Shown in pieces: positions 1 to 7,599 of a stretch of DNA of 64,000 nt (its first letter is position 1; each line of letters begins with the position of its first letter). Both the position numbers and the translations under genes were made by a program. The stretch lies in NCBI RefSeq assembly GCF_023701695.1, contig NZ_JAJOZC010000001.1:5951894-6015893 (forward strand). The letters are read 5' to 3'. The stretch comes from Streptomyces sp. RKAG290 (lineage in GTDB: Bacteria > Actinomycetota > Actinomycetes > Streptomycetales > Streptomycetaceae). A model generated the notes under the pieces. The model was not told the origin of the DNA. It made no database searches and was given only the letters and a program-made list of their open reading frames with translations.

Positions 1-830
1 TGACGCTGGGCCGCCGAGCCGTGGGTCCAGGACTCCGGGGTGACCCGGCCCTGGAACTTCTCCTGGATCCGGTCGTCGCCGACCGACGCGGCCGCGTCCA
101 GCCCGTCCCGGATGTCCGCCCTCGTGAGCTCGGTGATCAGCGGCCGTCCCGTCGACTCGTCCGGGGTGGTCGTTGCGTGGTGCGCCCAGACCCCGGCGTA
201 GCAGTCCGCCTGCAGTTCCACCTTCACGGCGTTGCTGTTCGCGCCGGTCCGTCCGTCCTGCGACCGGCCCAGCGTGCCCATCTGGTTCTGGATGTGGTGC
301 CCGTACTCGTGCGCGACCACGTAGGCCTGCGCGAACGGCCCGCCGCTCGACCCGAACTTGGTCCGCAGCTCGTCGAAGAAGCCCAGGTCCAGATAGACCT
401 GCCGGTCGCCGGGGCAGTAGAACGGCCCCACGGCCGAGGTCGCCGATCCGCAGGCGGTGTTCACCCGGTCGGTGAACAGGACCGTGCGGGCGTTCGTGTA
501 CGTGGCGTTGCGCCGCGTGAATTCCTGCTTCCAGTAGTCCTGCACGCTGTTGACCACCGCGACGATCCGGCAGTCGTCCTTGGTGTTGGCGTCCCGGCCG
601 GTCCGGCAGCTCTGCTCGACCTGCGCGGCCGAGGACGCGGTGGCGGTCGTGCCCGAGTCGCCCGAGGAGAGTCCGAGCTGGTCGGGGCCCACGCCGAAGA
701 GCAGCCCCAGGATCAGTGCGATGACACCGGCGATACCGCCGCCCACGGTGGCCCTGCCCCCCGGGATGCGGCTGCCGCGCACGTCCTTGACCTCGGAAGT
801 GTCCAGGTCGGCGTCGTCGTCGAACTGCAT
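1..830 (-). CDS. Neutral zinc metallopeptidase (YpfJ-like), C-terminus cut by window edge
   Basis: The minus-strand frame opens with ATG at 830 (MQFDDDADLDTSEVKDVRG) and stays open to base 1, giving about 276 residues without a stop, so the C-terminus lies outside the window. A glycine-rich membrane segment at about residues 24-48 (GGGIAGVIALILGLLFGVG) predicts an N-terminal anchor. The zinc-binding motif HEYGHHIQNQ sits near residue 175, followed by the conserved ELQADCYAGVWAHH element typical of the putative neutral zinc metallopeptidase family. Family function is poorly defined; a membrane-anchored peptidase acting outside the membrane is the likely role. It is divergent from the ABC-F gene. 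Confidence 0.88.
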   Translation of the reverse strand, partial: MQFDDDADLDTSEVKDVRGSRIPGGRATVGGGIAGVIALILGLLFGVGPDQLGLSSGDSGTTATASSAAQVEQSCRTGRDANTKDDCRIVAVVNSVQDYWKQEFTRRNATYTNARTVLFTDRVNTACGSATSAVGPFYCPGDRQVYLDLGFFDELRTKFGSSGGPFAQAYVVAHEYGHHIQNQMGTLGRSQDGRTGANSNAVKVELQADCYAGVWAHHATTTPDESTGRPLITELTRADIRDGLDAAASVGDDRIQEKFQGRVTPESWTHGSAAQR

Positions 831-999
831 GGGAACCACCCTCTGCTCCGGTCGCGGCTGCGGCCCGACCCTTCGCCGAGTATCAGATACTTCACACGGG
901 AATGCCCTTTTTTGCTCACGCGGCGGAGTGGATCAGGAGCGCGGGGCGAGCCTCGGTCGCTGCTCGGGAGCACGCGGCAAAGCGGTTGGACACCGCCAG

Positions 1000-1005
1000 T
1001 AGACT
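1000..1005 (+). promoter_or_regulatory. Candidate -10 element (TAGACT) before the ABC-F leader
   Basis: TAGACT fits the actinobacterial TANNNT -10 pattern. A start site 7-8 bases downstream would fall on the ATG at 1013, making that mini-ORF leaderless. No good -35 hexamer is visible at 16-18 bases upstream, so this is tentative. Confidence 0.3.
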
Positions 1006-1012
1006 GGTTCTC

Positions 1013-1045
1013 ATGCCCATCCTCCTTGTGCGTGTGCGTGAGTAA
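1013..1045 (+). CDS. Candidate 10-residue leader peptide upstream of the ABC-F gene
   Basis: ATG at 1013 opens a tiny ORF encoding MPILLVRVRE with stop TAA at 1043, ending 64 bases before the ABC-F start. It lies just after a TANNNT-type -10 box, so it could be translated as a leaderless message. Some ABC-F resistance genes are known to be controlled by ribosome-mediated attenuation through short upstream ORFs, which is why this one is listed. Nothing but position supports it here; chance occurrence is possible. Confidence 0.3.
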   Translation: MPILLVRVRE

Positions 1046-1109
1046 CGGCGTCGAGTCGTGAATCGCTAGTCGTTCCTCCGCTGTCCATACCGCCCTGGAG
1101 TTTTTCCCC

Positions 1110-2708
1110 GTGATCACCGCTTCCGGCATCGAGCTGCGCGCCGGCGCCCGCATGCTCATCGAGTCCGCCTCCTTCCGCATCGCCAAGGGCGACCGCATCG
1201 GCCTCGTCGGCCGCAACGGAGCAGGCAAGACCACCCTCACCAAGTGCCTCGCAGGCGAGGGCACCCCCGCCGCCGGCACCATCACCCGCTCCGGCGAGGT
1301 CGGCTACCTCCCGCAGGACCCGCGCACCGGCGACCTCGACGTGCTCGCCAGGGACCGCATCCTCTCCGCCCGCGGCCTCGACGAGATCCTCCGCAAGATG
1401 CGCGAGAACGAGGAGCGGATGGCGAACGGCAAGGGCGCCACCCGCGAGAAGGCGATGAAGAAGTACGAGCGCCTGGAGACGGAGTTCCTCACCAAGGGCG
1501 GATACGCCGCCGAGGCCGAGGCCGCCACCATCGCCGCGGCCCTCAGCCTGCCCGACCGGGTGCTCGCCCAGCCGCTCCACACGCTCTCCGGTGGTCAGCG
1601 CCGCCGGGTCGAGCTGGCCAGGATCCTCTTCTCGGACGCCGACACACTGCTCCTGGACGAGCCCACCAACCACCTCGACGCCGACTCGATCGTCTGGCTG
1701 CGCGACTATCTCAAGAGCTACCGCGGCGGCTTCATCGTGATCTCCCACGACGTCGACCTGGTCGAGACCGTCGTCAACAAGGTCTTCTACCTCGACGCCA
1801 ACCGGTCGCAGATCGACGTCTACAACATGGGCTGGAAGCTCTACCAGCAGCAGCGCGAGGCCGACGAGAAGCGCCGCAAGCGCGAGCGGCAGAACGCCGA
1901 GAAGAAGGCCGCGACCCTCAACGCCCAGGCCGACAAGATGCGCGCCAAGGCCACCAAGACCGTGGCCGCGCAGAACATGGCCAAGCGCGCCGACCGGCTG
2001 CTCTCCGGCCTGGAAGCCGTACGGGTCTCCGACAAGGTCGCCAAGCTGCGCTTCCCGGACCCCTCGCCGTGCGGCAAGACCCCGCTGATGGCGGAGGGCC
2101 TCTCCAAGTCCTACGGGTCGCTGGAGATCTTCACCGATGTGGACCTCGCCATCGACAAGGGCTCCCGGGTCGTCATCCTCGGCCTCAACGGCGCGGGCAA
2201 GACCACCCTGCTCCGGCTGCTCGGCGGCGCGGAGAAGGCCGACACCGGTGAGGTCATCGAGGGGCACGGGCTCAAGCTCGGCTACTACGCCCAGGAGCAC
2301 GAGACCCTCGACCCGGACCGCACCGTCCTGGAGAACATGCGCTCCGCGGCGCCCGACCTCGACCTCGTCGCGGTCCGCAAGACGCTCGGCTCGTTCCTCT
2401 TCTCCGGTGACGACGTCGACAAGCCCGCCGGGGTCCTCTCCGGCGGCGAGAAGACCCGGCTCGCCCTGGCGACGCTGGTGGTCTCCTCCGCCAACGTGCT
2501 CCTGCTCGACGAGCCCACCAACAACCTCGACCCGGCCAGCCGCGAGGAGATCCTCGGCGCGCTGCGCACGTACAAGGGTGCGGTCGTCCTCGTCACGCAC
2601 GACGAGGGCGCGGTCGAGGCGCTCCAGCCCGAGCGCATCATCCTGCTGCCGGACGGCGTCGAGGACCTGTGGGGTGCCGACTACCGGGACCTGGTCGCGC
2701 TGGCCTGA
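1110..2708 (+). CDS. ABC-F family ATP-binding protein (ribosome-associated type)
   Basis: This 532-residue protein begins with GTG and has two ABC ATPase domains with no membrane segment, the ABC-F layout. The first domain shows Walker A GRNGAGKTT (about residue 35), signature LSGGQRRR and Walker B LLLDEPTNHLD. The second shows GLNGAGKTT, LSGGEKTRL and LLLDEPTNNLD. Between them is a charged, Lys/Arg-rich coiled-coil linker (about residues 245-300), the element that enters the ribosomal E site in characterised relatives. ABC-F proteins act in translation regulation or antibiotic protection, not transport; which applies here cannot be told. It stands alone, with a hairpin terminator right after the stop. 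Confidence 0.93.
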   Translation: MITASGIELRAGARMLIESASFRIAKGDRIGLVGRNGAGKTTLTKCLAGEGTPAAGTITRSGEVGYLPQDPRTGDLDVLARDRILSARGLDEILRKMRENEERMANGKGATREKAMKKYERLETEFLTKGGYAAEAEAATIAAALSLPDRVLAQPLHTLSGGQRRRVELARILFSDADTLLLDEPTNHLDADSIVWLRDYLKSYRGGFIVISHDVDLVETVVNKVFYLDANRSQIDVYNMGWKLYQQQREADEKRRKRERQNAEKKAATLNAQADKMRAKATKTVAAQNMAKRADRLLSGLEAVRVSDKVAKLRFPDPSPCGKTPLMAEGLSKSYGSLEIFTDVDLAIDKGSRVVILGLNGAGKTTLLRLLGGAEKADTGEVIEGHGLKLGYYAQEHETLDPDRTVLENMRSAAPDLDLVAVRKTLGSFLFSGDDVDKPAGVLSGGEKTRLALATLVVSSANVLLLDEPTNNLDPASREEILGALRTYKGAVVLVTHDEGAVEALQPERIILLPDGVEDLWGADYRDLVALA

Positions 2709-2716
2709 CCCGGCCC

Positions 2717-2737
2717 GGCCGTGCCTCGGGCACGGCC
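2717..2737 (+). terminator. Hairpin terminator after the ABC-F gene
   Basis: GGCCGTGCC and GGCACGGCC form a perfect 9-bp stem with a TCG loop, 9 bases after the stop codon. It has no U-tract, as is usual for Streptomyces terminators. Confidence 0.6.
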
Positions 2738-2798
2738 CGCCGCCTCCCGGCGGTCCCGGTCGCCCGCCCGGCGGCCGGTTCCGGGGTCCGCGGCCCGC

Positions 2799-2839
2799 TG
2801 ATCCACTTCCACTGGATCATTCGGCCTACGCGTGATCCA
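2799..2839. promoter_or_regulatory. Three TGATCCA boxes, two forming an inverted repeat
   Basis: TGATCCA at 2799-2805 and its complement TGGATCA at 2813-2819 make a perfect inverted repeat with a 7-base spacer; a third TGATCCA follows at 2833-2839. They lie in the 412-base gap between the ABC-F gene and the small HTH gene, which otherwise shows only one terminator. They may be an operator for the downstream gene; this is inference. Confidence 0.35.
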
Positions 2840-3120
2840 TCATCTGTGTGAGTACGTCTCGTACCCCGGCGCGGCAGCCGTCCGCTGCCCGCCCGGCGCA
2901 CCCGTGCGGGTCCGTGTGCCCCCTGCGGTCCTGACCTGGACGTTCGTCCGCGGCTGCGCCCCGCACGCCCCCTCAAGCCCGCGGAATGCGGGGCTCCGAC
3001 CGGGTCGGCGCACTCCCGGGGCGCGAATCCGGTTGCACGGACCTTGCCGAATGGGTGGCCAGGAAGCTCGCGAGGGGTGATCATGAGAGTCCAGAGCGCA
3101 CTTCCCTCGAGGAGGCACGG

Positions 3121-3342
3121 GTGGCCGAGACTCTGAAGAAGGGCAGCCGGGTAACCGGCGCCGCGCGCGACAAGCTCGCGGCAGACCTGAAGAAGAAGTA
3201 CGACTCCGGTGCGAGCATCCGGGCGTTGGCCGAGGAAACCGGCCGCTCCTATGGATTCGTTCACCGGATGCTCAGCGAGTCCGGAGTGACGCTGCGGGGA
3301 CGCGGCGGAGCGACACGAGGCAAGAAGGCCGCGGCGGCCTGA
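3121..3342 (+). CDS. Small helix-turn-helix DNA-binding protein
   Basis: A 73-residue protein starting at GTG 3121, chosen because GAGGAGG (3109-3115) lies 5 bases upstream; a longer frame from 2986 has no such site and poor coding character. The core (about residues 25-55) reads as a helix-turn-helix of the recombinase/Psq type: SIRALAEETGRSYGFVHRML. The tail is basic and glycine-rich, ending GKKAAAA, suited to DNA binding. Tiny HTH proteins of this kind are widespread in Streptomyces, with no function that I can name. It is monocistronic, followed by a strong hairpin. Confidence 0.85.
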   Translation: MAETLKKGSRVTGAARDKLAADLKKKYDSGASIRALAEETGRSYGFVHRMLSESGVTLRGRGGATRGKKAAAA

Positions 3343-3404
3343 CGGCCGTCAGCGGATCGGGACGGGTCCGAGGACCTGTCCCGGGGCTCACCGGTTTCGG
3401 GTGG

Positions 3405-3436
3405 CCACCCGGTCGGCCATGCGGTCGACCGGGTGG
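3405..3436 (+). terminator. Hairpin terminator after the small HTH gene
   Basis: CCACCCGGTCG and CGACCGGGTGG form a perfect 11-bp stem around a 10-base loop, 62 bases after the stop and before the enoyl-CoA hydratase gene. Confidence 0.6.
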
Positions 3437-3492
3437 TTACTGTTCAGTCACTTAGCTCCATGTGCTGACTGCACCCGATCCGGAGGCGCTTC

Positions 3493-4284
3493 ATGACCTC
3501 GCTCGACTCTGTGCTCGACAAGGACGGCGTACGACTCACCGTCGATGACGCGGTTGCCACGGTGACCCTCACCAACCCGGCCAAGCGCAACGCTCAGTCC
3601 CCCGCTCTGTGGCGGGCGTTGACAGAGGCCGGACGGGCCCTGCCCGGCAGTGTGCGGGTCGTCGTGCTGCGGGGCGAAGGCGTGTCCTTCTCCGCGGGTC
3701 TCGACCGGAAGGCGTTCACCCCGGAAGGGTTCGACGGCGAGCCGTCGTTCCTCGAGATGGGGCGTGGCCCCGAGGCCGAGCTCGACGCGGTCATCGCCGA
3801 GTACCAGGAGGCGTTCACCTGGTGGCGCCGCAACGACATCGTGTCGATCGCGGCCGTCCAGGGGCATGCCATCGGGGCCGGCTTCCAGCTCGCTCTCGCC
3901 TGCGATCTGCGGATCGTCGCCGAGGACGTGCAGTTCGCCATGCGGGAGACCAGCCTGGGTCTGGTCCCCGACCTCACCGGCACGCACCCCCTGGTGCACC
4001 TGGTGGGGTACGCCCGCGCGCTCGAAATCTGCGCCACCGGCCGCTTCGTGCACGCCGCCGAGGCCGAGCGCACCGGACTGGCCAACCTCGTGGTGCCCCC
4101 CGCCGAGCTCGAAGGGGCCGCCCGTGACCTGGCCGGCGCGCTGCTGGCCGCCCCGCGCGACGCACTCGTCGAGACCAAGGCCCTGCTGAGCGGTGCCGTC
4201 TCCCGTCCGTACGAGGAGCAGCGGGCCGCCGAGCGGGCCGCGCAGGGCCGCCGGCTGCGGGACCTGGCGGGCATGCTCGACTGA
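3493..4284 (+). CDS. Enoyl-CoA hydratase/isomerase family protein
   Basis: The 263-residue protein has the crotonase fold pattern: an N-terminal VATVTLTNPAKRNAQS segment, an oxyanion-hole region VVVLRGEGVSFSAGLDRK, and the second conserved block AAVQGHAIGAGFQLALACDLRI. Such enzymes add water to, or isomerise, 2-enoyl-CoA esters in fatty-acid and amino-acid breakdown. The usual catalytic Glu of the first block is not obvious, so the exact reaction is open. GGAGGCG (3482-3488) is the ribosome site. It is a single gene between two terminator-like regions, convergent with the 4366-5099 locus. Confidence 0.9.
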   Translation: MTSLDSVLDKDGVRLTVDDAVATVTLTNPAKRNAQSPALWRALTEAGRALPGSVRVVVLRGEGVSFSAGLDRKAFTPEGFDGEPSFLEMGRGPEAELDAVIAEYQEAFTWWRRNDIVSIAAVQGHAIGAGFQLALACDLRIVAEDVQFAMRETSLGLVPDLTGTHPLVHLVGYARALEICATGRFVHAAEAERTGLANLVVPPAELEGAARDLAGALLAAPRDALVETKALLSGAVSRPYEEQRAAERAAQGRRLRDLAGMLD

Positions 4285-4365
4285 TGTGTCACCCGGTCGG
4301 GGGCGCGCCGCCCCCGGCCGCACCGTCGTGCCCGGTCTTCCGCCACGGACGGCACTCCGGCGCAC

Positions 4366-5099
4366 TCAGGCCTGCGACACCCCTGCCGCGCCCGACGGCG
4401 CCGATTCCTCCGTCACGGCGGTGACCAGCACCGCGACGGGCGGATGCCCGTCCACCGCTTGTGCCACCGCCGACCGCACCGCGCGTGCCACGTCGAGCGC
4501 GCGATGGCCGCCCTCCGTCGCCAGCTCCACCCGTACGTGGTCCGCATCCGTGTGCACCGCCGGGCCCAGCACCCGGGTCAGCGTCGCGACACCGGGCACC
4601 CGGGCCGCCGCTTCACCTGCCGCGCCCTCCGGTTTCGCCGTGCGCACCTCCGGCGGCGGCGGTTCCGCAAGTTCCGGCACCGTCTCCAGCAACTCCGTCA
4701 CCTGCAGGTCCACCTCGGCGACCACCAGCCCGAGCCGCCGCGCGGCCGCCGCCAGCAGCGCCGAACGCAGCGCCGCCGCGGCGACGGGCAGCGGCTGCTC
4801 GGCCGTCGCCGCCATGGTCGCCTCGATCCGCAGCGGACTCGGCCGCAGCGCACTGGGGGCGGCGGGACCTGCGGAACAGGAGCGGAGCCCGGATCGGCCA
4901 CCGCGATCCTCAGCTCCCCGAGCACCGGTCCCGCCCCGGAACCGCGCACCGCACGGCGCAGCACCGCGACCGCGGCCCGTTCCGAGATCCAGGCCCCGTC
5001 CGCCGGACCGCCCAGAGGGAGCAGTCGGCCCAGGCCGAGCCGTTGCCGCACCGCAGCGGTCCATCCGTCGGCCCTGTGCGGGCCGTCAGCCGTCGTCAT
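4366..5099 (-). pseudogene. Asp23-like hypothetical protein, frameshifted (probable missing G)
   Basis: The N-terminal part (start ATG 5099, MTTADGPHRADGWTAAVRQR) runs in one frame to about 4860. The rest, RPSPLRIEATMAATAEQPLP to the stop at 4366, continues in the next frame. Restoring one base in the G5 run at 4855-4859 joins them into a protein of about 244 residues. The C-terminal half (VPGVATLTRVLGPAVH, DHVRVELATEGGHRALDVAR) looks like the duplicated fold of Asp23/Gls24 proteins. It is divergent from the Asp23 cluster across 92 bases, suggesting shared control. I judge it intact in the organism and broken by a sequence error. Confidence 0.75.
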
Positions 5100-5191
5100 T
5101 CCCCCACCCTGCCGCATCCACGGCGCGAGACGGGGCAAGCGCACTTAATGTGGGCAACGAAGTCCAATCTGCCCCGAAGGGAAGAACGGCG

Positions 5192-5682
5192 ATGACCGAG
5201 ACCCCACAGCGCAACCGGCCCGAGAACCCCGGCGACGAAGGGACGGGCGGCGACAGGAGCGGCTCCCTGACCAAGCGTGGAGGGGAGACCCCGCCACCCG
5301 TGGCCGTACGACCATCGCCGACGGTGTGGTCGAGAAGATCGCCGGATTGGCGGCACGCGACGTGGTCGGCGTGCACGCGATGGGCAGCGGTCTCTCCCGT
5401 ACCTTCGGAGCGGTGCGCGACCGGGTCCCCGGCGGCGGCAAGTCCGTCACGCGGGGAGTCAAGGCCGAGGTCGGCGAGTCCCAGACCGCCCTCGATCTGG
5501 AGATCGTCGTCGACTACGGCGTGTCGATCGCCGATGTCGCCCGTGATGTACGGGAGAACGTTGTCGCGGCGGTCGAGCGTATGACGGGTCTCGAAGTCGT
5601 CGAGGTCAACATCGCCGTGAGCGATGTGAAGCTGCCCGACGAGGAGGACGACGACGACCAGCCCGAGCCACGTCTCCAGTAG
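5192..5682 (+). pseudogene. Asp23/Gls24 family envelope stress protein, frameshifted (probable missing G)
   Basis: ATG 5192 opens MTETPQRNRPENPGDEG and the frame shifts near the G4 run at 5282-5285. Adding one G restores the family-typical GGGDPATRGRTTIADGVVEK, which leads into IAGLAARDVVGVHAMGSG and stops at 5682. The restored product is about 163 residues and is the classic Asp23 domain: a TI-ADGVV-KIAG start, a central LDLEIVVDYGVSI strand and an acidic tail. Asp23 proteins associate with the membrane through AmaP and are induced by cell-envelope or alkaline stress in Firmicutes. It is the first gene of a five-gene coupled cluster. Confidence 0.82.
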
Positions 5683-5714
5683 TCCTCCCGTCCGAGGCAG
5701 TTGAGGAGCACACG

Positions 5715-5906
5715 ATGAGCATGGCTGTGGTCGGCATGGTGGCCGGCATGGCGCTCGGATTCGCCGGATACTTCGGCGGGTTCGGTGCCTTTCTGCTGGT
5801 GGCCGCACTGGGGGCGATCGGCTTCATCGCCGGTCGCTTCCTCGACGGTGACCTGGAACCCGGCGACTTCTTCCGGAGTCGCGATCGCGGCGACCGACGA
5901 CGGTGA
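5715..5906 (+). CDS. Small hydrophobic membrane protein of the Asp23 cluster
   Basis: This 63-residue protein is mostly one or two membrane helices (MSMAVVGMVAGMALGFAGYF and FLLVAALGAIGFIAGRFL) with a charged tail rich in Arg and Asp. GAGGAG at 5703-5708 supports the ATG at 5715. It resembles the DUF2273-like small proteins found beside Asp23 genes, and probably sits in the membrane with AmaP. Its stop overlaps the next start by 4 bases (GTGA), so the two are translationally coupled. Confidence 0.82.
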   Translation: MSMAVVGMVAGMALGFAGYFGGFGAFLLVAALGAIGFIAGRFLDGDLEPGDFFRSRDRGDRRR

Positions 5907-6265
5907 CGGCGGTGTCGGGGGCGAGCGGCCGGGTTGCCGCCGCGGAGCGCGGGGAGACCCGGATCGCCGACCGGGTGGTGGCGAAGATCGCCGCGCAGGC
6001 GGCGAAGGAGGCGGTCGACGAGCCGGCGAAGGACGCCGCCTCGCCGCGCGCGACGGTCACGGTGCACCGTGACGCCGCCCGGGTACGGGTGAGTCTGGAG
6101 CTCGGGTACCCGAGCGACGTGGGCCGCCAGTGCGGCGCGGTGCGTCGCAGGGTCGCCGAACGGGTAAAGGCGTTGGCGGGGATGGAGGTGCCCGAAGTGG
6201 CCGTACAGGTCGAGCGCCTGCACCCCTCAGGAGCGAGCCTGGCGGCACAGGGGAGGATCCGATGA
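5903..6265 (+). CDS. Asp23/Gls24 family protein, second copy
   Basis: A 120-residue protein starting with GTG 5903 inside the preceding stop. It has the Asp23 pattern: RGETRIADRVVAKIAAQAAKEA at the start, then ATVTVHRDAARVRVSLELGY and a final VPEVAVQVERLHPSG strand. Sequence similarity to the first Asp23 gene is visible only in these elements, so it is a divergent paralogue. Its stop overlaps the next ATG (ATGA at 6262). Confidence 0.82.
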   Translation: MTAVSGASGRVAAAERGETRIADRVVAKIAAQAAKEAVDEPAKDAASPRATVTVHRDAARVRVSLELGYPSDVGRQCGAVRRRVAERVKALAGMEVPEVAVQVERLHPSGASLAAQGRIR

Positions 6266-6948
6266 CCGAGCCCCAGAACCCGGAGCACAGCACGCAGCGT
6301 CTGCCCACCGTCCAGCCGGTCGAGCACGGCGACGTGCTCGCACTCGACCAGTCCGCCTCGGGCGCGTCGTACGAACCGGTGCCGGGCGGGGAGCGGGACG
6401 AGGGCGGCGCGGGCCGCTTCTGGTCCGCCCGCCGCATTCCGGCGGGCGTCCTCGCGCTGGTCGTCCTCGGCGGCTGCGGACTGCTCCTCTACGACGTGGC
6501 GGCGGTCCGGGCCGGCCATCCGGCGATGCAGTGGCGCCGCTCGCTGGCCGACGAGCTCGCCCGGCGCCCGCTGGACGACGTCTGGGTGCTGACCGGCGCG
6601 GCCGTCGCGGTCGCGCTCGGCCTCTGGCTGATCGCACTCGCGCTCACCCCCGGACTGCGTGCTCTGCTGCCGATGCGCCGCGACCGCCCGGGTGTACGGG
6701 CCGGGCTCGACCGGACCGCGGCCGCGACGGTCCTGCGCGACCGGGCCGTGGAGGTGTCCGGCGTGCAGTCGGTCCGGGTCCGGATGAGGCGGCACAAGGT
6801 GAAGGTGCGGGCCCTGTCGCACTTCCGTGAACTCGACGACGTACGGGCCGATCTGGACACCGCGCTCTCCCGGGGCATCGGTGAACTCGGCCTGGCCAGG
6901 CCGCCGCGCCTGTCCGTCCATGTCCGCCGTTCGGCGAAGAAGGGGTGA
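6262..6948 (+). CDS. DUF6286-type membrane protein of the Asp23 cluster
   Basis: The start ATG 6262 (MTEPQNPEHSTQRLPTVQ) is chosen over an upstream in-frame ATG at 6130 because it follows GGGAGG and overlaps the preceding stop. The 228-residue product has an acidic N-terminus, two predicted membrane helices (about 60-80, AGVLALVVLGGCGLLLY; and about 112-133, GAAVAVALGLWLIALAL), then an Asp23-like soluble domain with VSGVQSVRVRMRRHKVKVRA. A membrane scaffold or anchor role for the cluster is inferred. The stop overlaps the next GTG. Confidence 0.82.
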   Translation: MTEPQNPEHSTQRLPTVQPVEHGDVLALDQSASGASYEPVPGGERDEGGAGRFWSARRIPAGVLALVVLGGCGLLLYDVAAVRAGHPAMQWRRSLADELARRPLDDVWVLTGAAVAVALGLWLIALALTPGLRALLPMRRDRPGVRAGLDRTAAATVLRDRAVEVSGVQSVRVRMRRHKVKVRALSHFRELDDVRADLDTALSRGIGELGLARPPRLSVHVRRSAKKG

Positions 6949-7532
6949 GCGGCGTGCTCAGGACCGTCAACCGGCTACTGCTCGGCCTTGCCGGGCTGGT
7001 GCTGCTCTGCCTGGGCGGCGGAGTGCTGGCCGCCGCACTCGGTCTCTCCGTACCGACCTGGTGGCCCTGGAGCGGCAAGCACGACGTACTGCTCAGCGAG
7101 GCCGACCGGACCCGCTGGCGCTCCGAGGGCTGGTGGTGGCCGACGGTGATCGCCGTCCTCGCCGTGCTCGTCGTGCTCGCGCTGTGGTGGCTGCTGGCCC
7201 AGCTGCGCCGGGCCCGCCTCGCCGAAGTGCTCGTGGACAGCGGGGACGGCGAGGGCGCGCTGCTGCGCGGCCGGGCTCTGGAAGGGGTGCTCGCCGGTGA
7301 GGCGGGGGCCCTGGACGGGGTGGCGCGCGCGCAGGTCAGGCTGACCGGCAAGCGAAGCGCGCCGCAGGCCCGGATCCGGCTGCGGATGGAGCCGCACGCC
7401 GCGCCTCAGGAGGCGCTGGGCCGGCTGAGCGACGAGGCGCTGGCCCATGCCAGGGACTCCGCCGGACTCGCGGAGCTGCCCGCCGAAGTCCGGCTGAAGG
7501 CGGTCAAGCACCGCGCGCAGCGGGTGAACTGA
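6945..7532 (+). CDS. amaP: Alkaline shock response membrane anchor protein AmaP-like
   Basis: A 195-residue protein with GTG start at 6945 inside the previous stop. It begins with a membrane helix (LLLGLAGLVLLCLGGGVLAAA), has a short loop with WWPWSG, a second helix (VIAVLAVLVVLALWWLLA) and then a cytosolic domain with an alternating strand pattern. This is the AmaP layout; AmaP anchors Asp23 to the membrane in Staphylococcus. It closes the cluster, and a hairpin follows directly. Confidence 0.8.
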   Translation: MSGVLRTVNRLLLGLAGLVLLCLGGGVLAAALGLSVPTWWPWSGKHDVLLSEADRTRWRSEGWWWPTVIAVLAVLVVLALWWLLAQLRRARLAEVLVDSGDGEGALLRGRALEGVLAGEAGALDGVARAQVRLTGKRSAPQARIRLRMEPHAAPQEALGRLSDEALAHARDSAGLAELPAEVRLKAVKHRAQRVN

Positions 7533-7547
7533 CAGCCGGTACGCATC

Positions 7548-7582
7548 CGCGGGGCGGGCCCGGACATCCGGCCCGCCCCGCG
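7548..7582. terminator. Bidirectional hairpin terminator
   Basis: CGCGGGGCGGGCC and GGCCCGCCCCGCG form a perfect 13-bp stem with a 9-base loop between the convergent amaP and SDR genes, able to end transcription from both sides. Confidence 0.75.
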
Positions 7583-7599
7583 TGCTGGGTCCGGCCGGC

